Source: Daphnia carinata (lineage: Eukaryota > Arthropoda > Branchiopoda > Diplostraca > Daphniidae). From it: a stretch of 64,000 nucleotides of DNA. Positions 54,212 through 63,017 of the stretch are shown one piece after another; positions within the stretch are counted from its first letter, which is position 1; each line of letters begins with the position of its first letter. The DNA lies in assembly GCF_022539665.2 (NCBI RefSeq), contig NC_081340.1, forward strand, positions 558,001 through 622,000, read 5' to 3'. The notes beneath the pieces were generated by a model. It searched no databases, had not been told where the DNA came from, and was given only the letters and a program-made list of their open reading frames with translations. A program made the translations under genes and the position numbers.

Positions 54212-57200
54212 TTATCTTAAAAACCATAAATTAAAATTTGAATTATTTTCTATTTGTTTTTCTTTTAATTTTAAAGAGGTAATAAATTCATTCATAAAAT
54301 TTTCCTTTTTCCTTTTTTTCCACAAGATAATGCTTAGGTTCGCTGCTAAAAAAATTGCCTTATTTTGCTTTTGTTTGGTAGTTTTGGGGAAATCTAATAA
54401 ATATAGTTGTTTTAAATTTGGGTAAAAATTGTTTTCGTATACTTTTGATATGCGTCTTTGAATGTATTTAACTGCTGGTTTAGTTACTTTACATTGAAAT
54501 AAATGTTGTATTGTTTCTAGTTCCTCACATCGGTCACAGGTAGATGAGGTTTTTTGGTTACATTTAATTAATCTATCTTTGGTTGGGAGTATATTATGGA
54601 TTTGCATAAATAGATGTTCTTTTTGCAAAGGTGTTAAAAATTTTTGAGTTATTGCTTTAAAACCTGGTTTAAAATTAGTATTTGGATTTTTTGTAATTAT
54701 CTTAGGGTTTTTTTTTACTTCAGTGACTAGTATATGGTATATTTCTTTGGTTTTAATTTCCTGGGTTAGTATTGTTTTTTGTCCTATTTTGTGAATATCT
54801 TCCACAACATTTTTTAAAAATAAAGGAGGTTTATCACAGATTGGTCCAGGTGTTATATCTATAATTTTTCTCAGTTTAAATCCTAACCAGTAACTAAGCA
54901 TTTTCCCATTTTCGCTTTTCGGGTTTTTCGTTAATTGAACAATCAGGTTTTCTAAAAAAAGGGAACGATATTTCATTTGAACATTGCTTATGTTTAATCC
55001 TCCTTCATCGGTTGCAAGGTAAAGTTCATCTTTTGCTAATCTTTCTAATTTGTGCTGCCAAATAAAATTTTGTCCTATTTGCTGGAGCTTCTCCGTGTGC
55101 TCCCTAGGTATAGGTAAAATTTTTGCCAGGTGAAAGGATTTTGGAGATATAAAAGTGTTAAAAAATATTGCTTTTTGTTGTATGGTTAAAAGCCTGTTGA
55201 AAGTGTTATGTAAACTTTGTGTTACTTTCCTTAATATCAATTTACAGTTCTGTATTATTGTTGTTTCAATGTCTCGGTACCAAGTGATCCCCAACATTTT
55301 TATCGATTCTACAGCTGTTATCCATGTCACTGGTGTTTCCCCATTCTTCCCCCATGCTCCTAATCCTAACATATACGATTTATTTTTATTTATTTTTGAA
55401 TTTGTTGCCTCTTCAAATTCCGTAACACATTCTTCCAGTTTTTTCAGGTCATCATAATGGTTAATAAAAATCGATACATCATCTACGAATGCGGTTATTT
55501 GATGACTAGATTTTGCAATATACACTGGGTTTACCTTAGCTTTGAGATGTTTTAAAAAGGGTTCAATAAAAATGATATACAAATGCATTGCTAGAGGACA
55601 TCCCTGTCTTACCCCTCTTTTTAGTTCTATTTTTTCTCCAAATTTCCCATTTACAAATGCTATGCTTATTGAATTTTCGTATAAAATTTGTATGTATTTA
55701 ATAAATAGATCTTGAAAACCCATATTCTTCATAGCTTCATATAAAAAAGTTCTGTCTACCATATCATAAGCCTTCTCAAAGTCGAGACTTACTATTGCTG
55801 CTGCACTTGGCTTATGTTTACTTACAACCAGGTTTGTGTTTTTTCTACTGGTATTTCCATCTGAAAACCACTCAATTATATTTCTGTATGTTGATAGATT
55901 CTGGGTTATATTTCTATTGTTTATTCCACCGGTTTGTTCATGACTTATTAGTTGCGGTAAAATATTTTTTAGTCTAATTGTAAAAATTTTTGCTAAAATT
56001 TTATAGTCACAGCATAAAAGAGTGATTGGTCTCCAATTACTAAGTGATTTCCTGTTTCCACCTTTGTGTATAAGTGTCAATATACCAATTTTTTGGGATT
56101 TTGTAAGTTGTTCTGTGTTTAAAATTTCGTTAAAAAAAACAGTAATTTCGTCTTTAAGCAGAGGCCAAATTTTTATATAAAATTCAATTGGGATCCCATC
56201 TATTCCCGGTGATTTATTTTTCTGTAATGAACTTATTGCTTCCCAGATTTCTTGCTCTAATATTTTCTTGGTAAGTTCTTCATTCATTTCTTCTGTAACA
56301 GTTTGCTTTATATTGTTTAAAATTTCTTGGCGTTTTCCAATGTTATAATTTTCTAGGGTATATAATTTTTTATAAAATTTATGTATTATTTGATGAACAT
56401 CTGAATTACTTGATGCTGTGTCATTATTATCAAGCGACTCTATTTTTCTACCTTCTCCATTACTTTTTTCCTTGATTAAGTTTGCCACTGTTACTGTTTC
56501 ATTGTCTATTGGTTGGTTCAATTTGCCTCTAAGTTTTTTCCCATCTTCGTTTTTCAAATGTAACGTTTTTAATTTATTTTTTATCAAATAATATTCTTCC
56601 CAGTTTTTGTAACCGTCGTCGATTTCCGCTTTTACCTGTTCTAAACACTTCATGTAAAAAAACTTCAGTGAGTCCCTCTCTTTCTTGAGCAGCTTCGAAT
56701 ATTTTTGACTTATTTTTTTAAATTCTTCCTTTACCTCTTTTTCCCACCAGTCAGTTATTTTTACATAATTTTGCTTCCTCCTTTTAGCTGTTACGGCTAG
56801 TTTATTCAAAATTTCTTGAAATTCAGGTTCATTTAAGATGCTTGAATTTAGTTTCCATATGGTTTCTCGTTTTTCTTTGTTTCTTTCATTCTTCCTTACT
56901 TTGAGTAAGACTGCTGAATGGTCACTATAGATAAAAGGAAGGATTTTACATTCTTCTATTTGTTTCTTTTTTCGATTTGATATATAAATTCTATCGATTC
57001 TTGATTTTCCGTTTGGACTGATGTAAGTAAAGATTATGTTTTCTGGGTTTTTTATTCTGTACGAGTCGACTAGTTTAAGTTTTTCTACGAGATTTTTTAA
57101 TTGCTGATTTATTTTCTTTTTTTTTCCTTCTCTGTCCTTTGGGTCTGTTATGCAATTGAAATCCCCCAGTAAAAATATATTTTCGTCCTTTGCTTTTAAA

Positions 57201-57565
57201 AAACACGGCAAAGTACGCATATAAAATCTATTTCTAGTTGCTGCTGTCTCATTTTGTGTTGGTGCATAAATATTTACTATTATGAAATCATTAAATTCTA
57301 CCCTTAAAATTCTACCATCTTCAGCTTTTTCTACCTGTTTTACCATTAAAGATTTTTTGTGTATAATTATTGTTCCTGATCTATAATTTTCGACATTGTT
57401 ATTAATAATTGCTTCATATTCGTCTTCAATAAATTCTAGTTTATTTACATTTGTTTCTTGCAGTGCTAAAATATCGGGTTTATGTTTTCCTAAAAATTGA
57501 CTTAGATATTCTTGTTTTTTTCTGCATTTTATGCCATTTATATTAAGAGAAATAACTTTGGTCAT
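54212..57565 (-). CDS. ORF2 of E2: endonuclease-reverse transcriptase, 1117 aa
   Basis: ATG at 57565, TAA at 54214-54212. Residues 1-230 are an APE-type endonuclease: ISLNINGIK, LALQETNV, LLGDFNC, SRIDRIYIS and YSDHSAV. Residues about 440-740 are RT: SPGIDGIPIEFY, WRPITLLCCDYK, SLDFEKAYD, VRQGCPLAM and active site AFVDDVSIFI (about residue 690). C-terminal CDRCEELETIQHLFQC (about residue 1020) is the zinc finger seen in this clade. The length is in the range of L1/Tx1-group ORF2 proteins. All catalytic boxes are present. It lies 31 bp downstream of the ORF1 stop. The RT boxes resemble those of E1, supporting the same clade; clade placement needs a tree. Confidence 0.9.
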   Translation of the reverse strand: MTKVISLNINGIKCRKKQEYLSQFLGKHKPDILALQETNVNKLEFIEDEYEAIINNNVENYRSGTIIIHKKSLMVKQVEKAEDGRILRVEFNDFIIVNIYAPTQNETAATRNRFYMRTLPCFLKAKDENIFLLGDFNCITDPKDREGKKKKINQQLKNLVEKLKLVDSYRIKNPENIIFTYISPNGKSRIDRIYISNRKKKQIEECKILPFIYSDHSAVLLKVRKNERNKEKRETIWKLNSSILNEPEFQEILNKLAVTAKRRKQNYVKITDWWEKEVKEEFKKISQKYSKLLKKERDSLKFFYMKCLEQVKAEIDDGYKNWEEYYLIKNKLKTLHLKNEDGKKLRGKLNQPIDNETVTVANLIKEKSNGEGRKIESLDNNDTASSNSDVHQIIHKFYKKLYTLENYNIGKRQEILNNIKQTVTEEMNEELTKKILEQEIWEAISSLQKNKSPGIDGIPIEFYIKIWPLLKDEITVFFNEILNTEQLTKSQKIGILTLIHKGGNRKSLSNWRPITLLCCDYKILAKIFTIRLKNILPQLISHEQTGGINNRNITQNLSTYRNIIEWFSDGNTSRKNTNLVVSKHKPSAAAIVSLDFEKAYDMVDRTFLYEAMKNMGFQDLFIKYIQILYENSISIAFVNGKFGEKIELKRGVRQGCPLAMHLYIIFIEPFLKHLKAKVNPVYIAKSSHQITAFVDDVSIFINHYDDLKKLEECVTEFEEATNSKINKNKSYMLGLGAWGKNGETPVTWITAVESIKMLGITWYRDIETTIIQNCKLILRKVTQSLHNTFNRLLTIQQKAIFFNTFISPKSFHLAKILPIPREHTEKLQQIGQNFIWQHKLERLAKDELYLATDEGGLNISNVQMKYRSLFLENLIVQLTKNPKSENGKMLSYWLGFKLRKIIDITPGPICDKPPLFLKNVVEDIHKIGQKTILTQEIKTKEIYHILVTEVKKNPKIITKNPNTNFKPGFKAITQKFLTPLQKEHLFMQIHNILPTKDRLIKCNQKTSSTCDRCEELETIQHLFQCKVTKPAVKYIQRRISKVYENNFYPNLKQLYLLDFPKTTKQKQNKAIFLAANLSIILWKKRKKENFMNEFITSLKLKEKQIENNSNFNLWFLR

Positions 57566-57596
57566 ATGTTGCTAGAAATAAAAACAGGAATAAAAT

Positions 57597-58817
57597 TTAA
57601 ATCACTGGTGTAGTATTGTCCTCAAAATAAAGCTCTTCGGGGTTTTCTATCAAATTATCTTTTAAAAAATCTGCTTTATTACCTTTTAGTTTTTCATTCA
57701 GATTCTCGTTGCCTTTGTTGGGAGTTTTAATGGCACATACTTCATTTGCTATTGTCTCATTACGGGATAGGGTTTGTAATTCTCGTTGGGATTTGCCAGA
57801 GCAATTTGTTCCTATACCTCTACGGGACTGCTCGCTATTTGGTTCTTCCTCATTTAGGTTTTTTTCTGGAAAGCTAATGGATTTTGTGTTATCTGCGTTA
57901 CCGTCTTCGTAATGAATATTCTTCTCGGATTTATTTTCAGTTTCAATCCCTAGGTCCTGTTTTGGGATGTCAGATTTCTTTGTAAATCTTTGTCGGCAAT
58001 TTAATAGGTTTGGTTGAATTTTTCTTATTTTTTTCCTTAGTTTACTTGTTTTAATTTCTATTTGCCCTGACTTTTCAGTTTGTGTTAATACTCCTGATGT
58101 TTTTTTTTTACCGTCATCTTTCGACCCGTTTCTTCCCCTTTTTTTCTGTTGTTGCCATTCTTCTCCGTCCGAGTCTGTTGTTTCAAATTCATCTTCTTCT
58201 CTTACCTGATCTCCCTTTCTATTTTCTGATTCAGAATCTTTAACTATTTCCTTCAATGTTTTTATTGCCAGGGTAATAGCGGGGTTTGTTTCCAATACTT
58301 GGCTATACGATTTTTTTCCTTCTTCGCAATGCCTAGCATCATGCAATTCAGAATCGCAACGAGCACAAGTTTTTGTTTGTCCGGAATATCCTACTGCCAA
58401 TCTCATCCCCATTATGGATACAAAGGAGGGTATATTTTTCTTCACAATCATTTCCACAACAAGTCTTTCCCGTTTTGCTTTTAATAATTCGAAACCCGGT
58501 TTTTCCCATTCTATTTGACGTATGTCCCCATATTGCTCAAAGGCTGCGTGGATGTACTTAAAATCCAATTCATCTGGAACATATTTTACTTGAATTTTTT
58601 TCCATGGACTTCCTGCCATTATAAGCGGGATTAGGTATTTTTTCCCTAGTTTTTCAAACTCTATTCCTTTGGAGTGCTGCTGAAAGAAAGTTTCAAACAA
58701 ATCTTGGTTTTTGAATTTTGCAACAATTTGCTTTGTATGATAGTGTAAATCAATGACCGTTAGTTGATCATCCACTATTCCAAGTCCCATAAACCATCTA
58801 TGTATTTCAATTTCCAT
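57597..58817 (-). CDS. ORF1 of E2: zinc-knuckle RNA-binding protein, 406 aa
   Basis: ATG at 58817, stop at 57599-57597. The N-terminal 165 residues form a compact mixed domain (WFMGLGIVDDQLTVIDL ... KKNIPSFVSIMGMRL), as in Gag-like ORF1 proteins of L1/Tx1-group elements. A single CCHC knuckle CARCDSELHDARHC follows at about residues 167-180. The rest is a hydrophilic, Glu/Lys/Asn-rich, probably disordered tail. Expected role: binding element RNA and forming the RNP with ORF2p. Confidence 0.87.
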   Translation of the reverse strand: MEIEIHRWFMGLGIVDDQLTVIDLHYHTKQIVAKFKNQDLFETFFQQHSKGIEFEKLGKKYLIPLIMAGSPWKKIQVKYVPDELDFKYIHAAFEQYGDIRQIEWEKPGFELLKAKRERLVVEMIVKKNIPSFVSIMGMRLAVGYSGQTKTCARCDSELHDARHCEEGKKSYSQVLETNPAITLAIKTLKEIVKDSESENRKGDQVREEDEFETTDSDGEEWQQQKKRGRNGSKDDGKKKTSGVLTQTEKSGQIEIKTSKLRKKIRKIQPNLLNCRQRFTKKSDIPKQDLGIETENKSEKNIHYEDGNADNTKSISFPEKNLNEEEPNSEQSRRGIGTNCSGKSQRELQTLSRNETIANEVCAIKTPNKGNENLNEKLKGNKADFLKDNLIENPEELYFEDNTTPVI

Positions 58818-59115
58818 AGGAACAAATTCTACCTCCTTGAAACAAAAAAAAGGGTTCTCTCTCGTTTAATTTCCATTATTGCTATATTTATGATTTGTGC
58901 GTGAGTGTGTATATTTATTTTTTTAATTTTTTTGTTGAATATTTTTGTGCAATTAGATTAGTTTTAGAATATCTGATGAGAATGAATGAAGAAAGGATTT
59001 AGATTGTGAAGAATGAAAGAGGAAAGAAATTTACAAATGTACAAGAAAAAGGTTTAAGTTTAAGTATATAGTCGAAATAGAGAGGAAGTGGAATTTGATA
59101 ATTATGAACATGATT
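58818..59115 (-). other. 5' UTR of E2 (ORF1-proximal part)
   Basis: AT-rich, no ORF of note. It continues beyond the solo LTR at 59463-59665. Internal promoter elements were not identified. Confidence 0.5.
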
Positions 59116-59458
59116 TGTTGTAAGTTGGGAGTTCACGCTCAATAAAAATAAGACGGCTCGAGCGGCGAGTTTGTGTCTTAAACTATATATATTCACACAC
59201 ACTCAAGCATACACAGTTTAACACACGAAACAATAGGTTACATACACGATTCGCGAAGGGAAGCCAGCTTAAGCAAGGCACCTTCTTGTAGGTCTTCCTG
59301 TAGACGGGCGCAAAAATAGACTGCCTCGGCTAGGCTCAAGAACGTCTGCTTGCCCGCTACTACCGAACTCTCATCTACAGTCATATCCAGAGTAGGACGG
59401 GAACAACATGGGGGTATATAACATTGACAAGAGTGTAGCACTGTAACATACTGTAACA
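59116..59458 (-). mobile_element. Solo LTR (343 bp) in the E2 5' UTR
   Basis: On the minus strand it runs TGTTACAGTATG ... ACTTACAACA, flanked on the plus strand by GATT at 59112-59115 and 59459-59462. It contains TATATA words near both ends and an AATAAA-type word (plus-strand complement near 59142). TG...CA ends with a 4-bp duplication define a complete LTR. The family is otherwise absent from the window. Confidence 0.87.
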
Positions 59459-59672
59459 GATTAAAGGTACTTATGTTTGAACAAGAGAAAAAAATGAAAA
59501 AAAAATGAAATAGACAAACAAAATTTTTACAATTTTTACTTGAAAAGCAAAAATAATATAACTTGTGAAAAGAACTACGTGAGATAGATTGTAACGAATA
59601 TCTATGAAAAAGTCAAGAAAAAGAAAAATTAATGAAGAGTCGTCATGGGAGTTGACAAAAGTTAAAAAGTTT

Positions 59673-59710
59673 GATGCCAACAGCATCCCGTTTTCCCATG
59701 CGGTCACCCA
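59673..59710 (-). rRNA. 5S rRNA 3' fragment at the E3 junction
   Basis: GATGCCAACAGCATCCCG to GGTCACCCA, with two substitutions. It stops exactly where E3's poly-T tract begins, the same 5S nucleotide as at E1 (RNA position about 84). Confidence 0.9.
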
Positions 59711-60092
59711 TTTTTTTTTGTAAATAAAATAATCTTTTATTTTCGAGTTACATTCCTGATTTCATTGAATTTTAAACAAAAAAATAATAAACAGTTTTTC
59801 TCCCTGAGATGCAGACGTTATTGGGGCAGACTATCACAAATTTGGCAAACTGGCAATTACTACAAAAACAAAACAAAAACAAACAAATGTAAAGGATTTG
59901 ATGGTTGGATAGTAACAATAAACAAAAGTAAACAAAACTATTTGACATTTCGAAAGAGATAACAATAAGCAAATATAAAAATAAATTACATATTTAGGTA
60001 GAGAATTAGTAAAGAATGACAAAAAAAATCAAAAAACTAAATATGAGCTAAAATGTGAGACTTTATATAAAACAAGAAGAGAGGGGAATTAT

Positions 60093-61438
60093 CTAAGGAG
60101 GACAAAGTTTTTTCCATAAGCTCTCTACTTCTTCTTTTCGTGGGATCCTTAGATGGGCTCTTGCCTTCCTGGTGAGGTAGAGGTATGCAGCCAGAAGAGT
60201 AAATGCTTGCCGGAGATTACCTTTCGGCCCAAAATGGCCACGAATCAAATCTTCGTTTGTCGAACTGCAGCCCATTCGACGCATAGAACCTTCCAACCAG
60301 CTCCAAACGGTGAGGCGTGCAGGACACTGGAACATCAGATGCTCATCGGTTTCGGGGTATTGGTGGCCGATGGGGCATAACGCGTCCTTGGTGGGATCCA
60401 ACCGATGTCATCTGGTCCTGGTAGGGAGAAGTCGCTGGTTGAACACGAACATGGTCACTCTAATGTTGCTAGGAAGGGCTGCAGTCTCCTTCTAGATTCG
60501 TGGCCGAACAAGATTAGGCCTCAGGATCTTTAGCTTTCCCATTGTGGTTCCCTCCAGAATCCAATGGTTATATGTTTTTCGGTGACTCATTGGGAACGAA
60601 GTAAGAACGATAAGTTACATGTTTCTTCGGCGTTTCTACTTTACCCATCCATAGGATCTTCCGGACAGCCTTTGAAATCAGGTCAGCCATACTTTAGTTG
60701 CATGGTAGTACATGTGCAATGAACAGAGTTCTGGAGAGAGCCTTCGACTTGATGAAAATTACCCTCTGGTAGAGGTTAAATCGTCGACAGGCATTCTCTC
60801 GCAGAATACCATTTAGAGAGCCGAATGCATCATTTCAGACCATATCAGCACTCTCGGCTATAGAGTGGGAGAATTTAATTCCTAACAGGGACAATGTTGA
60901 TGGGGTCACAAGCCACTAAAGAGGCCAAATCAATCTAAATCTCCAAGTCCCAAGTCCCAGGGCTTTCGTTTTCTCTTTATTCATCCTTGCCTTTGTCCAC
61001 TGACAGAACAAGCCAAGGACTTGCCCTGCCCTGGTAAAATCTTTGTCATAAGAAATGAAAATTGTTACGTCATCAACAAAGACTCACTGACAGTGAGTTT
61101 TCCATTAAATAAGGATACACCCTGAAGAACTTTAGATAAGCGCACAAGTAATGGCTCAACGTATAGGACGAAGAAATGGACAAATAGGGGGCATCCCTGG
61201 CGAATCGACTGAATATCATTAACCACCCCAGCCACCTCCGACCCGTTGAGGATTGACATTCCCGTTGCAGAATACATAGTCTGTAAACAACGGACGAAAG
61301 TTGTGGGATAGCCCATGATATCCAGAATCCTCCAGAGGACTTACCTGTTTACCAGGTCGTAGGCCTTTTCAAAGTCAACTCCAACAATGGCAGCGCCCAT
61401 ACCCCGAATCGAAAAGTTGGAAGAGCCATGGCATACCA
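60093..61438 (-). pseudogene. ORF2 remnant of E3
   Basis: The C-terminal block DALCPIGHQYPETDEHLMFQC (about 60380-60320; the second zinc Cys is now Gly) and an RT block with RQGCPLFVHFFVLYVEP at about 61215-61140 match E1. The FVDD active site around 61070 is disrupted by a frameshift. It is non-functional. Confidence 0.82.
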
Positions 61439-61762
61439 TGATGCAGACTCTCGTGCATAGAGTGCAACAGAGAGAGAAATGAGGATGATGAATGGTGGTG
61501 TGTGAAAGGACGCGCACTTTATTTCTGGTTTAGGGGAGAGACCGACGAGACAATTGAAATCTTGACAGAGGACAAAGAAACTGAGACAAATTTTTCTTGA
61601 TGAGAAAACGGAACGACTTGCTACTGTCTGTGTCGAGACTTAAAACGAGCCTACTGGTCACCCTCCCAAAAAGAAAAACAAAAAAGAAAAACAAAAAAGG
61701 GCTCACTAAATTTGTACGTGCCCCCTACAGCTCTGCCCGCGAGGGCAGCACCGTAGGTGTCA
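61439..61762 (-). mobile_element. Solo LTR-like insertion (324 bp) in E3
   Basis: On the minus strand it starts TGACACCTACGGTGCTGCC and ends GAGTCTGCATCA. E1 is continuous at the corresponding place (about 44790). The flanks TACCA and TACTC share only TAC, so the target duplication is imperfect or the ends are off by one or two bases. Confidence 0.7.
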
Positions 61763-61852
61763 TACTCGGTCCTCAACGTATCTGATGATGTCTCTGTAAA
61801 GACTTAAATTAAATAGAGAGTTTCCCTTTAAAGGATATGATTAGCCACTAGG

Positions 61853-62084
61853 TGGCGTTAAAGGTCAACAGAAAAAATTAGACGTATCCAAAGCTTTGTC
61901 GGACTATGTTTTTACTACAAACAACATATTAAAAATTTCGCTTAGTTAGCACAACGTTTGACGAGACCAACCAAGAAAGGGACACCTTTTATTTAGGAAG
62001 GGACCCAACAGGCAAATTTCCTAGCGTTGAAACAAATGTTAATAGCGGCTCCGATTAGCTCACCCAGATTAGGAAGCACCGATG
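61853..62084. other. 5S spacer scrap and unassigned sequence
   Basis: CCACTAGGTGGCGTTAAAGG (61853-61872) matches the 5S spacer motif. The remainder shows no recognisable gene. Confidence 0.55.
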
Positions 62085-63017
62085 ATAATCATGACGGACG
62101 CCTGTGGATATGGCATCGGATCAGTGCTGTCACAATCCAAAGATGGGAAAGAATATCCATCGACGTATGGCAGTAGACTGTTGTCAATATCAGAGATAAA
62201 CTATTAAGAACTAAGGAAGAAGGTAAAAGTTAGAACTAATTATTAAGAATTAAGAGAATAATTAAATTATTAAATTAAGAATACTAATTATTTCTCAATT
62301 ATTAAGAATACTAATTATTTCTTAATTATTAAGAATACTAATTATTTCTTAATTATTAAGAATACTGTTTATTCTTAAAAGTACTAAATTAGAAAATTTC
62401 GAATATTAAGAACTAAGAATTAAGAATGTCTAGGTATCATCTGGAGTTTATAGAAATTCCGCAGTTTTGTGTGGGGTTGCAAAGAAATAATTGTAACGGA
62501 ACATGAAGCTGTCTGCTGGGTTCGGACAAAAATTGATTTAGCAGGACGATTAGCACGCTGGAGCTTGTGTTTATTAGAATTAGACGTTGAGATCAGATAC
62601 AGGGATGGTAAACTACATTCCAACGCCGATTGTCTGTCTCGTTACCGAACCTCCATCACTGAAACGGAAACAGATGGTCGGTGCATAGCTATTGGAACGG
62701 TACAATACACCCAAGCGGACGTTTTATTAGTAGATAAAATTACTGGATCTCAGAAAATTGGAGAAAAATTATTGAAAAAATGGGATCACAAAGATGTGCT
62801 GCAAGGTGCTTTTCGTTGGAAGAAGAGAAACTTTATAAAAGAAAAGCGAAATGGGAAAAGCAGTGGCTACTACTATGTGTCGCTCCCGAATATAAACACA
62901 TAGTGTTAACAGCAGGTCATAATGACAAGTATTCAGGTCATATGGGGAGCAAAAAAACACTACAGAAAATTACGCATCAATTTTTCGGGGATGATATGGC
63001 GAAGGAAGTGATAGAGT
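62085..63017 (+). pseudogene. Ty3/Gypsy pol remnant (RNase H to integrase finger)
   Basis: TDACGYGIGSVLSQ at about 62095-62140 is the RNase H start. DLAGRLARWSLCLLELDVEIRYR and NADCLSRY at 62535-62645 are the RNase H end. The segment AGHNDKYSGHMGSKKT at about 62910-62960 resembles the integrase HHCC finger. An AT-rich repeat (62205-62430) interrupts the RNase H. The sequence differs from copies A and B, so it is a third Gypsy lineage here. It is cut at 63018 by a TIR element. Confidence 0.78.
62205..62430. repeat. AT-rich tandem repeat (TTAAGAATACTAATTATTTC units)
   Basis: About four units of roughly 31 bp around TTATTAAGAATACTAATTA between 62275 and 62375, embedded in degenerate AATTATTAAGAA words. 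It splits the RNase H region of the surrounding Gypsy remnant. Confidence 0.75.

Larger units (their letters stand above)
54171..59665 (-). mobile_element. Tx1-like non-LTR retrotransposon E2, ORFs intact
   Basis: ORF1 (58817-57597) and ORF2 (57565-54212) are both uninterrupted. The 3' end has a short A-rich tail (T run at 54175-54181) joined to 5S spacer (GCGAGATGG). The 5' UTR extends to about 59665, next to AGTTTGATGCC of a 5S fragment, and contains a solo LTR at 59116-59458. The sequence is AT-rich and clearly a different family from E1/E3. Confidence 0.87.
59711..61852 (-). mobile_element. Tx1-like element E3, 5'-truncated and deleted, same family as E1
   Basis: The 3' UTR from 59711 (TTTTTTTTTG) aligns with E1 from 42827. 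The coding remnant at 60093-61430 and 61763-61852 aligns with E1 43200-45055 with internal deletions at about 60590 (about 270 bp) and 61813 (about 210 bp). The 5' end is joined to 5S spacer at 61853. It is interrupted by an LTR at 61439-61762. Confidence 0.87.
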
